From: Bordetella sp. BOR01
GTDB taxonomy: Bacteria > Pseudomonadota > Gammaproteobacteria > Burkholderiales > Burkholderiaceae_B
Length of the DNA stretch: 64,000 nucleotides
Direction of reading: 5' to 3'
Assembly (NCBI RefSeq): GCF_019218885.1
Contig: NZ_JAHUWT010000003.1
Location: 310,001-374,000 of the forward strand
Positions 27,307 through 35,233 of this stretch are shown piece by piece. A program made the translations under genes and the position numbers. Under the pieces are notes generated by a model. That model was not told the origin of the DNA. It did not search any database and saw nothing but the letters and a program-made list of their open reading frames with translations. Within the stretch, counting starts at the first letter, position 1. Each line of letters starts with the position of its first letter.

Positions 27307-28305
27307 CTACTTGAGTGAAATGCCGGTGGTGCGACCCAGTTTCTGGTATTCCTGCACCTGCGCCTGCACGAACTCGCGCGTCGGTCCGGCGGCGCGCACG
27401 TCCGGCACGCTGCCCAGCTTGCGGGTGCCGTCGTTCCAGGCCGTATCCGACGATACGCCACGCAGCACGTCGGCCCATTTGCGCACCGCCGCGTGGTCCA
27501 TGCCCGGCGGGCCATACAAAGCGCTCCACCCGGTAATGGCCTCGAGCTGCGGAAAGCCCGCCTCGCGCGCGGTAGGCACGCCGGGCAGCGTCTGCAGGCG
27601 TGCCGGCGTGGTCGTCACCAGTGCGCGCAGCCGGCCATCGTTCAACGGACCCGAGATCGGCGCGTAATTGGTACAGACGAAATCCACCTGCCCCGACATG
27701 GTGGCCAGCGTGGCCTCGCCCGACCCCTTGTAGGTAATGGGCATGGCCGCGGCGGGCGGCAAGCCCAGCACGCTGAACAGCAGCTGCGGGCCCAGGTTCA
27801 GCACGGTGGCCGGACCGGTGGTGGCATAGTTCAGCACGCCCGGCCTGGCCTTGATCGCCGCCACCAGATCGGCCAGCGACCGGTAGGGCGAGTTTTTCGG
27901 AACCGCGCATACATACGGGTTCAGTTCCAGCAGGCCCAGAAAAGTGAAGTCGTCCCATTGATACGACAGGCTGGTTTGCAGGGCCGGCAAGATGGCCTGC
28001 GACCCGACCCGCGCCATCAACAGCGTGTAGCCGTCCGGATCGGCGTCTTTCACGTATTGCGAGCCGATGGCGCCGTTGGCGCCGGCGCGGTTGAGCACCA
28101 CCAGGGGCTGCCCCAGGTACCGCTGCGCCACGGCGGCCAGGTTGCGGGCCGCCAGGTCGGCATCGCCCCCCACGCTGAATGGGGTCACCAGCGTCACGGC
28201 CCGCTGCGGATACGTCTGCGCCGCGCCATTGCCTGCCAGCGCCAGGCTCGCCACCAGCCACCCCGCGGCCGCCAGCAGCCGCCATATCGTTGCTTTTATA
28301 GCCAT
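27307..28305 (-). CDS. Bug/TctC-family periplasmic solute receptor
   Basis: Receptor of 332 residues with a Sec signal (WLVASLALAGNGAAQ/TYPQRAV). The mature segment has VTLVTPFSVGGDADLAARNLA, where the usual P(Y/F)xPGG motif is changed to PFSVGGDAD. LVVLNRAGANGAIGSQYV and PITYKGSGEATLATMSGQVDF follow. The changed loop means the ligand pocket may differ from the carboxylate receptors elsewhere in the window. It lies inside the minus-strand operon between the flavoprotein and the ThDP enzyme, so it likely recognises the substrate of this pathway. Confidence 0.88.
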   Translation of the reverse strand: MAIKATIWRLLAAAGWLVASLALAGNGAAQTYPQRAVTLVTPFSVGGDADLAARNLAAVAQRYLGQPLVVLNRAGANGAIGSQYVKDADPDGYTLLMARVGSQAILPALQTSLSYQWDDFTFLGLLELNPYVCAVPKNSPYRSLADLVAAIKARPGVLNYATTGPATVLNLGPQLLFSVLGLPPAAAMPITYKGSGEATLATMSGQVDFVCTNYAPISGPLNDGRLRALVTTTPARLQTLPGVPTAREAGFPQLEAITGWSALYGPPGMDHAAVRKWADVLRGVSSDTAWNDGTRKLGSVPDVRAAGPTREFVQAQVQEYQKLGRTTGISLK

Positions 28306-28386
28306 TGTCGTCTCCTTGGGCGTCTTGAGCGCCGATCCCTCGCTATCCCGGCATCCGGCACCTTGCGTGTCCGGCCCCAGGCTCGA

Positions 28387-30120
28387 TCACGCGGCCGCCT
28401 GCTCCAGCAAGGTCTGTCCGGGCTGCACGCGAGTGAACTGCACAGGTTGCCGGCTGACCTGCATGGCGCCATCGTGCTGCGCCACCACGGAAAACCACGA
28501 ATGCTCCAGGTCGCGCACGTCGGGAAAATCGGCCCGGAAGTGAGCGCCGCGCGAGTCTTCGCGCGCCAGCGCGGCTCGCACGATGGCTTCGCTGACGTGC
28601 ACCAGGCTTTCCAGGTTCAGCCAATCGTGCCAGGTCATGTTGTAGGGGCGGGCGGCTTGCGCCACGCCGGTACGGTCGAGCTCGCCGCGCAGCACGGCCA
28701 GCGCGGCCAGCGCCCGGTTCAGGCCCGCGGCATCGCGCACGATGCCCGCATCGTCCCACATCAACGTCGACAACTGCTCGCGCAAGGCATGCAGGTCGCC
28801 CCCGCGCCGCCCCAGCGGCGCCTGCACACGCACCAGGGCCGCCTGCACCACCGCGGCGTCTGGTTCGGCCCAGTCCTGGGCCGGCACCCATTGCGCCATG
28901 GCGTCGCCCGCGATGCCGCCGAATACCGTCGAATTGGCCACGCCATTGCCCCCCAGCCGGTTCGCGCCATGCACGCCGCCCGTATCTTCACCAGCGGCGT
29001 ACAGCCCCGTCAGCGCCGTGCGGCAATCGGGTTGGAACAGCACGCCGCCCATCATGTAATGGGCCGTGGGCACCACCTCGACCCGGCCCCCCGCCAAGTC
29101 GAAGCCACAATCGGCGCAGCGTTCCACCATGCCCTTGAACTGCCGGCGCACCTGCTCGGGCCCCAGATGGGCCATTTCGATATACACGCCGCCATTGGGC
29201 GATGTACGCCCCGCACGCATCTCGGCATAGATGCCGCGCGACACGATATCGCGCGTGGCCCGTTCGGCGCGCGCATCCACCGCCTGCATGAAGCGCTGGC
29301 CCGCGCCGTTGAGCAGGTATCCGCCCGAGCCGCGCAGGCCTTCTTCCAGCACGGTTCCCGTCATCCGGGTATCGGTCCCCGCCAGCAAGCCGGTGGGATG
29401 GAACTGCACCATTTCCATGTCGCGCAAGCCCAGGCCCGCGCGCAACGCCATCGACAGGCCATCGCAGCTCTTGTCGCCCGAGGGGGTGTGAAAGCGGTAC
29501 ATCGTCGGGCCGCCGCCGGTGGCCAGCAACACCGCCTTGGCCCGCACCAGCACGAATTCGCCCGTGCGAATGTCTATCATCAGCACGCCCGCGATGCGCC
29601 TGCCGTCGCGCGAGGGCACCAGTTCAACGGCACGATGCTCTTCCATGCGATGGATGCGGCGCGCCCAGACTTGCTCGGCCAGCCGGTTGATGATCTCGAT
29701 GCCGGTCAGGTCGCCCTTGTGCACGGTGCGGTCGAAGGTCTGGCCGGCAAAGGCCTTCTGGTGCAGCGTGCCATCGGCGTTGCGGTCGAAGAAGCAGCCC
29801 AGCTCGTTTTCCAGTTCATGGATGCGCTCGACGGCCTTGTTCACCAGCGTCCAGGCCAGTTCCTGGTCGGGCAGCCATTTGCCGCCCTCGATGGTGTCCA
29901 TGAAATGCCGCTCGGGCGAATCGCCTTCGGCCAGCGCCACGTTGTAGCCGCCCTGCACCATGCGAGTACAGCCGCATTTGCCCAGCAAGCCCTTCACCGC
30001 CACGGTGATATCCAGGCCGGGCGCCGTGTCGTGCGCGTGCAGGGCCGCGAACAATCCGGCGCCGCCCGACCCCAGGATCAGCACATCGGTCTGCCGCACG
30101 GGCACATCGGCCGCGCTCAT
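28387..30120 (-). CDS. Fumarate reductase/succinate dehydrogenase-like flavoprotein subunit, no covalent-FAD histidine
   Basis: FAD-binding catalytic subunit of 577 residues; start at 30120 overlaps the hydratase stop by four bases (ATGA). Dinucleotide loop LILGSGGAGLFAALHA is at residues 14-29. Catalytic elements of the SDH/FRD family are kept: MEMVQFHPTGL, the Arg in ATRDIVSRGIY, HYMMGGV and GANRLGGNGVANSTVFGG. In SdhA/FrdA the FAD is bound through the His of SHTVxAxGG; here the aligned residue is Cys51 (CGCTRMVQGG), so FAD is probably non-covalent as in aspartate oxidase. The four subunits are all encoded in this operon. Substrate is probably a C4 dicarboxylate or analogue rather than succinate itself, by context. 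Confidence 0.85.
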   Translation of the reverse strand: MSAADVPVRQTDVLILGSGGAGLFAALHAHDTAPGLDITVAVKGLLGKCGCTRMVQGGYNVALAEGDSPERHFMDTIEGGKWLPDQELAWTLVNKAVERIHELENELGCFFDRNADGTLHQKAFAGQTFDRTVHKGDLTGIEIINRLAEQVWARRIHRMEEHRAVELVPSRDGRRIAGVLMIDIRTGEFVLVRAKAVLLATGGGPTMYRFHTPSGDKSCDGLSMALRAGLGLRDMEMVQFHPTGLLAGTDTRMTGTVLEEGLRGSGGYLLNGAGQRFMQAVDARAERATRDIVSRGIYAEMRAGRTSPNGGVYIEMAHLGPEQVRRQFKGMVERCADCGFDLAGGRVEVVPTAHYMMGGVLFQPDCRTALTGLYAAGEDTGGVHGANRLGGNGVANSTVFGGIAGDAMAQWVPAQDWAEPDAAVVQAALVRVQAPLGRRGGDLHALREQLSTLMWDDAGIVRDAAGLNRALAALAVLRGELDRTGVAQAARPYNMTWHDWLNLESLVHVSEAIVRAALAREDSRGAHFRADFPDVRDLEHSWFSVVAQHDGAMQVSRQPVQFTRVQPGQTLLEQAAA

Positions 30121-30728
30121 CGCGTCACTCCCAGGCTGGCCAGCACGGCCTGGCGCCGGGCGGCGACGTCCTCGGCCACCTGGTCGTACAGCGAACCCCC
30201 GTGGCTGTCCATCGCCACCAGCAAGGGCCCGAAATCGCGAATGCGGAACTTCCACAGGGATTCGGGGTTCAGGTCGTCGAGGTCGACATCTTCGATGCAC
30301 TCGATCCAGGTGGTCTCCAGCGCCGCGGTACCGCCCACGATGCCCAGATAGGCGCCGCCCAGTTCCGCAAAGGCCTTGCTCGAGCCCTGGTGCATGCCGC
30401 CCTTGCCCACGATGAGGCGTACCCCGCATTGCCGCATCAGTTGGGCAGTGAAGCGTTCCATGCGCGAAGAGGTCGTGGTGCCGATGCACACGGATTCATA
30501 GCCGGCCGGGCTCTGCGGCGTGGCCGCCACTTTGCGCACATTGGGCGCGGTATGGATGACCGCATGGCCGTTCATGTCGAAGCGAGTGGCGCGGCCCTGG
30601 TCGAACAAGGCGATATAGCTGGCGTCGCGTATGCCGAACAGCGTGTGCTGCAAGGTCACCGTATCGCCCACGCGCAGCGCGCGCGCCTGCGCTTCGGTCA
30701 CCGGCATGGCCAGGTTGTGATGAGTCAT
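30117..30728 (-). CDS. Class I fumarase/tartrate dehydratase, beta subunit
   Basis: Small subunit, 203 residues, of a two-part iron-sulfur hydro-lyase. Family motifs are LRVGDTVTLQHTLFGIRDAS, VGKGGMHQGSS (about residue 128), GAYLGIVGGTAALET and WKFRIRDFGPLLVAMDSHG. Two-subunit enzymes of this group include tartrate dehydratase TtdAB and archaeal-type fumarase. It starts 20 bases after the alpha subunit and overlaps the flavoprotein start, showing that hydration and oxidation are coordinately expressed. Confidence 0.9.
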   Translation of the reverse strand: MTHHNLAMPVTEAQARALRVGDTVTLQHTLFGIRDASYIALFDQGRATRFDMNGHAVIHTAPNVRKVAATPQSPAGYESVCIGTTTSSRMERFTAQLMRQCGVRLIVGKGGMHQGSSKAFAELGGAYLGIVGGTAALETTWIECIEDVDLDDLNPESLWKFRIRDFGPLLVAMDSHGGSLYDQVAEDVAARRQAVLASLGVTR

Positions 30729-30748
30729 GGTTGCAGTTCCTGGTGCGC

Positions 30749-31627
30749 TCAGAATCCGTACTGCACGCCCTGCGGCGTGAAGCTGGCCCGCGCGCGGCGC
30801 GCCGAGTGGCATTGCATATTCACGGCCACCGGATTCATGGTGATGTGCGTGGCGGCCAGTTCCACATGCACCGCAAAGGCCGTGGCGTCGCCGCCCAGCC
30901 CCTGCGGCCCCACCCCCAGCTGGTTCACGGCCGCCGACAGCTCGCTTTCCAGCTGCGCGCCCAGCGCGTCGTCGCAGCGCGAGCCCAGCGGCCGCGTGGC
31001 GGCCTGCTTGGCCAGGTGCACGCACAAGTCCGAAGTACCACCCACCCCCACGCCCACGATGGTGGGCGGACAGGTCTTGCCGCCGGCCTGCATCACGCAG
31101 TCGATGACGAATATCTTGACGGCATCCAGCCCTTCGGCCGGAATCGCCATGCGCAAGAACGAGTTGTTCTCGGACCCGCTGCCCTTGGGGATCATCTCGA
31201 TCTCCAGCCGCTCGTCTTCTTCGCAAAAATCGACATGGATGACGGGTACCCCCGGCCCGCAGGACGTATGCGCGTTCTTGCGGCTGATGGGGTGCACCAC
31301 GCTCGAGCGCAACGGGTGTTCGCGCGTGGCGCGTTCACAGCCGGCACGGATGGCCTGTTTCAGGCGCCAGCCGTCCAGCGCCACGCGGCGGCCCACCAGC
31401 ACGTTGTAGATGGGAATGCCGGTGTCCTGGCACAGCAGGTTGTCGCGGTCTTCGGCGACCGCGATATTAGTGGTCATGGTGTCCAGGATGGACCGTGCGC
31501 GCTCGGACGATTCGGTACTGCGCAGGCGCTCGAAGCCCTGCTTGATATCGTCGGGCAGGCGCTTGAGCGCCCGTATGTACAGTTCGCGCGCGGCATCTTC
31601 CACCTGCGCATAATCGATCTCGGACAT
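30749..31627 (-). CDS. Class I fumarase/tartrate dehydratase, alpha subunit
   Basis: Iron-sulfur subunit of 292 residues. The three cysteines that hold the [4Fe-4S] cluster are visible: LLCQDTGIPIYNV (C66), the middle GGKTCPPTIVGVGVGG, and GTSDLCVHLAKQA. HPISRKNAHTSCGPGVPV and GSGSENNSFLRM are also conserved. Its relatives reversibly hydrate fumarate, mesaconate or dehydrate tartrate. Here it is made together with an SDH/FRD-like complex that could supply the unsaturated acid, so a malate-like product is expected. The start follows the membrane subunit by three bases. Confidence 0.9.
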   Translation of the reverse strand: MSEIDYAQVEDAARELYIRALKRLPDDIKQGFERLRSTESSERARSILDTMTTNIAVAEDRDNLLCQDTGIPIYNVLVGRRVALDGWRLKQAIRAGCERATREHPLRSSVVHPISRKNAHTSCGPGVPVIHVDFCEEDERLEIEMIPKGSGSENNSFLRMAIPAEGLDAVKIFVIDCVMQAGGKTCPPTIVGVGVGGTSDLCVHLAKQAATRPLGSRCDDALGAQLESELSAAVNQLGVGPQGLGGDATAFAVHVELAATHITMNPVAVNMQCHSARRARASFTPQGVQYGF

Positions 31628-31630
31628 GAT

Positions 31631-31984
31631 TCAACCCAGCATGTTGGCAACGAACAGCAAAGACACCGCCAGCGACGCGGCCGTGCCGACGGCGATCCAG
31701 CCCCGCCGCAAGCCGCCCCAGGGGGCGAACTCGATCCACAACAGGCGCAAGCCGCCGGCCAGGTGCACCGCCAGGCACAGCACCAGGGCCCATTCGCCGA
31801 ACTTGAAAATGGGCGCTTCGTACCAGCGCAATGCGCCATCCAGCGCGGCTTCGCCCTGCAACGCCAGCCCCAGCGTCCAGAAGTGCACCGGCAGGAAGGC
31901 CAGCAGCAGCAGGCCGGACACACGGTGCACGGCAAACGCCAGCCAACTGGCGTGCATACGGGCGCGCAGGTCATTGCGGCGCAT
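31631..31984 (-). CDS. SdhC/FrdC-like cytochrome b membrane subunit
   Basis: Membrane anchor of 117 residues with three hydrophobic segments. The succinate dehydrogenase cytochrome b motif is seen in HASWLAFAVHRVSGLLLLAFLPVHFW, whose HRxSG and following His are quinone and heme-site residues; this was read in two overlapping pieces. Start at 31984 leaves a single base to the preceding anchor gene. With the adjacent 113-residue protein it completes a two-anchor complex that passes electrons between the flavoprotein and the quinone pool. Confidence 0.82.
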   Translation of the reverse strand: MRRNDLRARMHASWLAFAVHRVSGLLLLAFLPVHFWTLGLALQGEAALDGALRWYEAPIFKFGEWALVLCLAVHLAGGLRLLWIEFAPWGGLRRGWIAVGTAASLAVSLLFVANMLG

Positions 31985-31985
31985 G

Positions 31986-32327
31986 TCAGCCCCCAAGAGT
32001 GACGGCGGCCACGGCGCGCCAGCCCAGCACCAGCAGCAGCGCGCCGGCCACAAGCCCCGCGGGGCCGGCCGCCTTGCGCAGCGGCGCCGATTCGTCGAGC
32101 ACGTTGCGCAAGCCGATGGCCGCGTGCACCGACACCAGCAGCACGAAAATGCCGTAGAACGCCATCCAGGCCAGGCTGCCACGCGTGCGGCCCAGGATCT
32201 CGGCCGCACTGAGGCCGCCTCGCACCGCCAGCGTGATGATGGCCAGGTGGGCCAGCACGAACAGCGCCATGGCGGCGGCGCTGGCGCGCTGCCAGTACCA
32301 GCGCCGCGCGGCGCGCGCCGCGCTCAT
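31986..32327 (-). CDS. SdhD/FrdD-like membrane anchor subunit
   Basis: Second hydrophobic anchor of 113 residues with three predicted helices: ASAAAMALFVLAHLAIITLA, AWMAFYGIFVLLVSVHAAIG and PAGLVAGALLLVLGW. Histidines in helices one and two (LAHLA, SVHAA) are placed for heme b ligation. The sequence is divergent, so the call depends on hydrophobic pattern, size and position between the iron-sulfur and cytochrome b genes. It overlaps the iron-sulfur gene by four bases. Confidence 0.8.
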   Translation of the reverse strand: MSAARAARRWYWQRASAAAMALFVLAHLAIITLAVRGGLSAAEILGRTRGSLAWMAFYGIFVLLVSVHAAIGLRNVLDESAPLRKAAGPAGLVAGALLLVLGWRAVAAVTLGG

Positions 32328-33133
32328 GGGGCGGCTCCGGACAGGCTGGCCGGGTTGCCGGCGCCGGCCTCGGCATCATCGGCATCGGCCTCGGCCTCGG
32401 GCAGTTCGCCGCGCAGGGCGGCCCGCGCGGTCACGCGCTTGAGCCCGGCGATGGCGGCGGTAGGCGCGATGCCCTTCGGACATCGCACCGTACAGGAACC
32501 CTGCGTATGGCAGGCGTGGCAACCGGCATCGCCCGCTACCGCGGCGAGACGCCGCGCCCCGGCCGTATCGCGTTCATCGTTGACCAGCGTCCAGGCGCGA
32601 TTGAGCGCCGCCGGACCCAGGAACCGGGGTTTCCAGCTGACCACATCGCACGAGGCATAACAGACCCCGCAACCTATGCATTCGATGCCGGCGTCGGCGG
32701 TGCGCCGCGCACGCGATGCCGGATCGACACGCGCCACCGGGTCATGGCGGCCGGCCGGCCCCGCGAAGCGGCCCTGGGCACGCTGCCATTTGTCGAAGAA
32801 CGGCGCCATGTCGGTGACCAGGTCCTTGACGACAGGCAGGTTCGACAGCGGCGCCAGTTCGATGCGGCCGCCGCTTGCCACGCGCGATACGTGCGTGCGG
32901 CAGGTCCAGCGTGCCACGCCATTGACCGTCATGGCGCACGAGCCGCACATGCCCACGCGACAGGCGTAGCGGTACGACAGCGTGGGGTCCAGGTGGCGCT
33001 GGATATGGGTGGCCACGTCCAGCACGGTCTGGTGGTCGCGGCGCGGTACCTCGAACGCCTGGAAGCCGCCGTCGGCACCGCCGCGCCAAACGCTGACTTG
33101 CAGGACACCAAGGGGCGAATCTTGCTGCGGCAT
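32324..33133 (-). CDS. SdhB/FrdB-like iron-sulfur subunit
   Basis: Electron-transfer subunit of 269 residues, first gene of the nine-gene operon. The [2Fe-2S] set is ACRVGMCGSCAMTVNG plus the later WTCRT; the [4Fe-4S] set is CIGCGVCYASC; the [3Fe-4S] set is CHTQGSCTVRCPKG. I use the ATG at 33133 (MPQQDSPLG); a TTG at 33187 would add 18 residues without similarity. The C-terminus carries an acidic stretch EAEADADDAEAG not usual for SdhB. The spacer to the divergent LysR gene holds AT-rich promoter sequence. Confidence 0.9.
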   Translation of the reverse strand: MPQQDSPLGVLQVSVWRGGADGGFQAFEVPRRDHQTVLDVATHIQRHLDPTLSYRYACRVGMCGSCAMTVNGVARWTCRTHVSRVASGGRIELAPLSNLPVVKDLVTDMAPFFDKWQRAQGRFAGPAGRHDPVARVDPASRARRTADAGIECIGCGVCYASCDVVSWKPRFLGPAALNRAWTLVNDERDTAGARRLAAVAGDAGCHACHTQGSCTVRCPKGIAPTAAIAGLKRVTARAALRGELPEAEADADDAEAGAGNPASLSGAAP

Positions 33134-33251
33134 GCCTGTTTCACCCAGGAAAAGCAACGTTCTTAATACTGCCGCGCGCTTTGACAAAAGTAAAACTATT
33201 AATTATTTTTGATAGACCAAGTTTTTCTTATAGCTATCCGCGAGGCTCGCC
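33134..33251. promoter_or_regulatory. AT-rich divergent control region between the SDH/FRD-like operon and its LysR regulator
   Basis: The 118 bases are far more AT-rich than the surroundings. A dyad CTAT-N12-ATAG (33196-33215) encloses TAATTATTTTTG, and a second CTTATAGCTAT lies at about 33228. Dyads near T-N11-A spacing between a lysR gene and its divergent target are typical LysR-type sites. Inducer-dependent activation of the operon is expected but not shown. Confidence 0.5.
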
Positions 33252-34124
33252 ATGTCATCCATCCGGCAGTTCCGTACCGCCCTGGCGGCCGCCCAACTGG
33301 GCAGCTTCGTGGCCGCGGGCCGCCACGTGGGGCTGACCCAGGCGGCCGTCAGCCTGCAGATCAAGAATCTGGAAAGCGAACTCGACACGCAGCTATTCGA
33401 ACGCCGCGCGCAAGCGGCGGTGCCCACGCCGCACGGCCGCCAGGTGCTGGCCGAACTGGAAGACCTGGTAGCCCGCTACGAACAGTTGCTGGCGCAAAGC
33501 GGCGATACGCTGCGCGGCAGCCTGCGCATCGGCACGCTGGTGTCGTCGTTGATGGGTACTTTCGGCACGGTGCTGGCACGCATCAAGCGCGACTACCCCG
33601 CCCTGCACATCACCCTGCTGGCGGGGCAGTCGGCCGACTTCGCGGCGCGCGTGGCGGGCGGCGAACTCGATGCCGCCGTGGTCACCGAACCGCCGCCTGG
33701 CGTCGAGCCCACGCTGGTATGGACGCCGCTGTACCAAGAGCCCCTGGTACTGATCGCGGCCGCACGGCTGCGCCGCAAGTCGGTGGCCTCGCTGCTGGCG
33801 ACCGAGCCCTTCCTGCAATTCGACCGTTCGCTCTGGACCGGCCATCTGATCACCGAGGCCCTGGCCCGCCAGGGCGCCACGCCAAACACGATTCTGGAAC
33901 TGAACTCCATCGAGGCCATTGCCGAACTGGTGCGCCAGGATTACGGGGTGGCGGTGGTGCCGCTGCTGGCCAATGCCGATTGGCGCGCCAGCAAGCAATT
34001 GGCCGTCAAGCCATTACCGGGGCCGGCCATCCTGCGCCGGGTCGGGATGCTGGAGCGGCGGCGCCACGGGAAGCTGGCGATCACCCGTACCTTACGGGGG
34101 GTGTTTGCGCAGAACGCTAGGTAG
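33252..34124 (+). CDS. LysR-family transcriptional regulator
   Basis: Regulator of 290 residues. The N-terminal winged HTH is IRQFRTALAAAQLGSFVAAGRH with GLTQAAVSLQIKNLESEL as recognition helix region (about residues 27-45), then a linker helix. The co-inducer domain begins near GSLRIGTLVSSLMGTF, and its second half has SIEAIAELVRQDYGVAVVPLL. It is divergent from the nine-gene SDH/FRD-fumarase operon, 118 bases away, so it is the likely local activator. Confidence 0.92.
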   Translation: MSSIRQFRTALAAAQLGSFVAAGRHVGLTQAAVSLQIKNLESELDTQLFERRAQAAVPTPHGRQVLAELEDLVARYEQLLAQSGDTLRGSLRIGTLVSSLMGTFGTVLARIKRDYPALHITLLAGQSADFAARVAGGELDAAVVTEPPPGVEPTLVWTPLYQEPLVLIAAARLRRKSVASLLATEPFLQFDRSLWTGHLITEALARQGATPNTILELNSIEAIAELVRQDYGVAVVPLLANADWRASKQLAVKPLPGPAILRRVGMLERRRHGKLAITRTLRGVFAQNAR

Positions 34125-34225
34125 GGGGTCTTGCGGCCGAGAGCAGGTTCTTAAGGCGTCGAGGCCGGTGGCGTCTAGGCTTGCGTCTTGGCAGTCCATG
34201 AGGAGTGTAGAGCCGAGGATGTAAC

Positions 34226-34239
34226 TCGGACCGGTCCGA
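34226..34239. promoter_or_regulatory. 14-bp palindrome upstream of the LuxR-type HTH gene
   Basis: TCGGACCGGTCCGA is a perfect palindrome about 95 bases ahead of the preferred LuxR start. Its size suits a small dimeric regulator and it may be a lux-box-like site for the adjacent HTH protein, but there is no independent support. Confidence 0.35.
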
Positions 34240-34333
34240 TAACTTGGTGCCTGGCGCCGGGCGGGCGGTTGTAGGGCTGGTGTTACAGATGGAGAATCGG
34301 CGCCTTCCCGGCCCCGCCTGCCCTGCCACCCCA

Positions 34334-34549
34334 ATGCAAGAAAAACCTCTTTCCAATCGCGAGCGCGACTGTCTGCACTGGTCTGCGTTGGGCAAGACCA
34401 GCTGGGAAACCGCCATCATCCTGGGCGTAAGCGAACGCACGGTCAATTTCCACATTGGCAACGCCTGCAGCAAGCTGGGGGTCTACAACCGTCGCGCCGC
34501 GGTAGCGCTGGCGCTCAGGCAGGGCCTGCTGCCCTCGCTCATCGATTGA
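34334..34549 (+). CDS. LuxR-type HTH domain protein lacking a sensor domain
   Basis: Short protein that is little more than a GerE/LuxR helix-turn-helix: LSNRERDCLHWSALGKTSWE, AIILGVSERTVNFHIGNACS, KLGVYNRRAAVALALRQGLL. The closest pattern is the DNA-binding half of autoinducer-type LuxR proteins (the GKTSWE motif and NFH helix). Those normally carry a 160-residue acyl-homoserine-lactone domain in front, which is absent. With the ATG at 34334 it has 71 residues; ATG 34289 would give 86. No good ribosome site precedes either. It may be a remnant of a full LuxR gene or a free-standing HTH. Its end overlaps the convergent lipoprotein gene by 11 bases. Confidence 0.65.
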   Translation: MQEKPLSNRERDCLHWSALGKTSWETAIILGVSERTVNFHIGNACSKLGVYNRRAAVALALRQGLLPSLID

Positions 34550-35075
34550 GCTTGACGGCGCGCACGAATTCTTGCGCGCGTTCCCGCGGCAGGGTCTGCT
34601 CGGTACCCGCGGCCACCGCGTCGATCAGCATCGTGTCGGTCACCCACACCCTTGCCATCAGCCAGCCCGGCTGCTGCCCAGCCTGGCCGCGCACCTCGAT
34701 CTCGTCGCCATAGGCTGGCAGCGGCTGGGGTGGCTGAGTGCTCAGGTTGGCATAAAGCGACTGCATCAAGGCATGGCCCAGTGCATCGCGCGCAGCCGGA
34801 TCGCCAGCCACTTCGGGCGGCAGGGGCGCATGGCCCACGGCAAACATGGCCCCGTCCACCTGCGCCATGGTCAGGGTAAACCGCAAGGAGTGGCCGGCCA
34901 GGGCAATTTCGCGGGTCTGCGTCTGCACTTTGGCCGGAAACGCAGCCTGGACATGGCCATCGGCCACTTCCATTTCGCGCCAGTTGTAACTTGGCGTGCA
35001 GGCAGCCAACAGCAACGCCACGCCCAGCAAGTGGGGCAAGCGCGCGGGCCACAGGCGAAACAGCTTTGAAATCAT
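34539..35075 (-). CDS. Predicted lipoprotein of unknown function
   Basis: Protein of 178 residues with a lipoprotein leader: basic MISKLFRLWPARLPH, a hydrophobic stretch and the lipobox LLAAC, which would be lipidated at Cys26. The mature domain has alternating beta-type hydrophobics (VQAAFPAKVQTQTREIALAG, SLRFTLTMAQVDGAMFAVGH) and ends ERAQEFVRAVKLNR, a layout seen in small envelope proteins without known role. No recognised domain. It is divergent from gshA by about 160 bases. Confidence 0.75.
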   Translation of the reverse strand: MISKLFRLWPARLPHLLGVALLLAACTPSYNWREMEVADGHVQAAFPAKVQTQTREIALAGHSLRFTLTMAQVDGAMFAVGHAPLPPEVAGDPAARDALGHALMQSLYANLSTQPPQPLPAYGDEIEVRGQAGQQPGWLMARVWVTDTMLIDAVAAGTEQTLPRERAQEFVRAVKLNR

Positions 35076-35233
35076 GGTGTTGCGGTCTCCGATACCTGGC
35101 AGGAATACGGCATTATTGTCGCCTATCCCATGCGGGCCTGCGTTTGGTCAATTGCCCCTGGCGGCAGTGCAGGCTCCCTCGGCAGGAAATGCCTACACCC
35201 CGTAAAATCCGCGCTCAATCCTAGAATATCGAT

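Noticed and set aside
27493-30351. A 952-codon open frame on the plus strand
   Set aside because: It lies antisense to the Bug and flavoprotein genes, which have full domain motifs. The translation is rich in His, Arg, Gln and Gly, as expected of a shadow frame in GC-rich DNA.
28387-30489. Longer 700-residue form of the flavoprotein
   Set aside because: The extra N-terminal part overlaps the fumarase beta subunit out of frame; the ATG at 30120 with a four-base overlap gives the normal family length.
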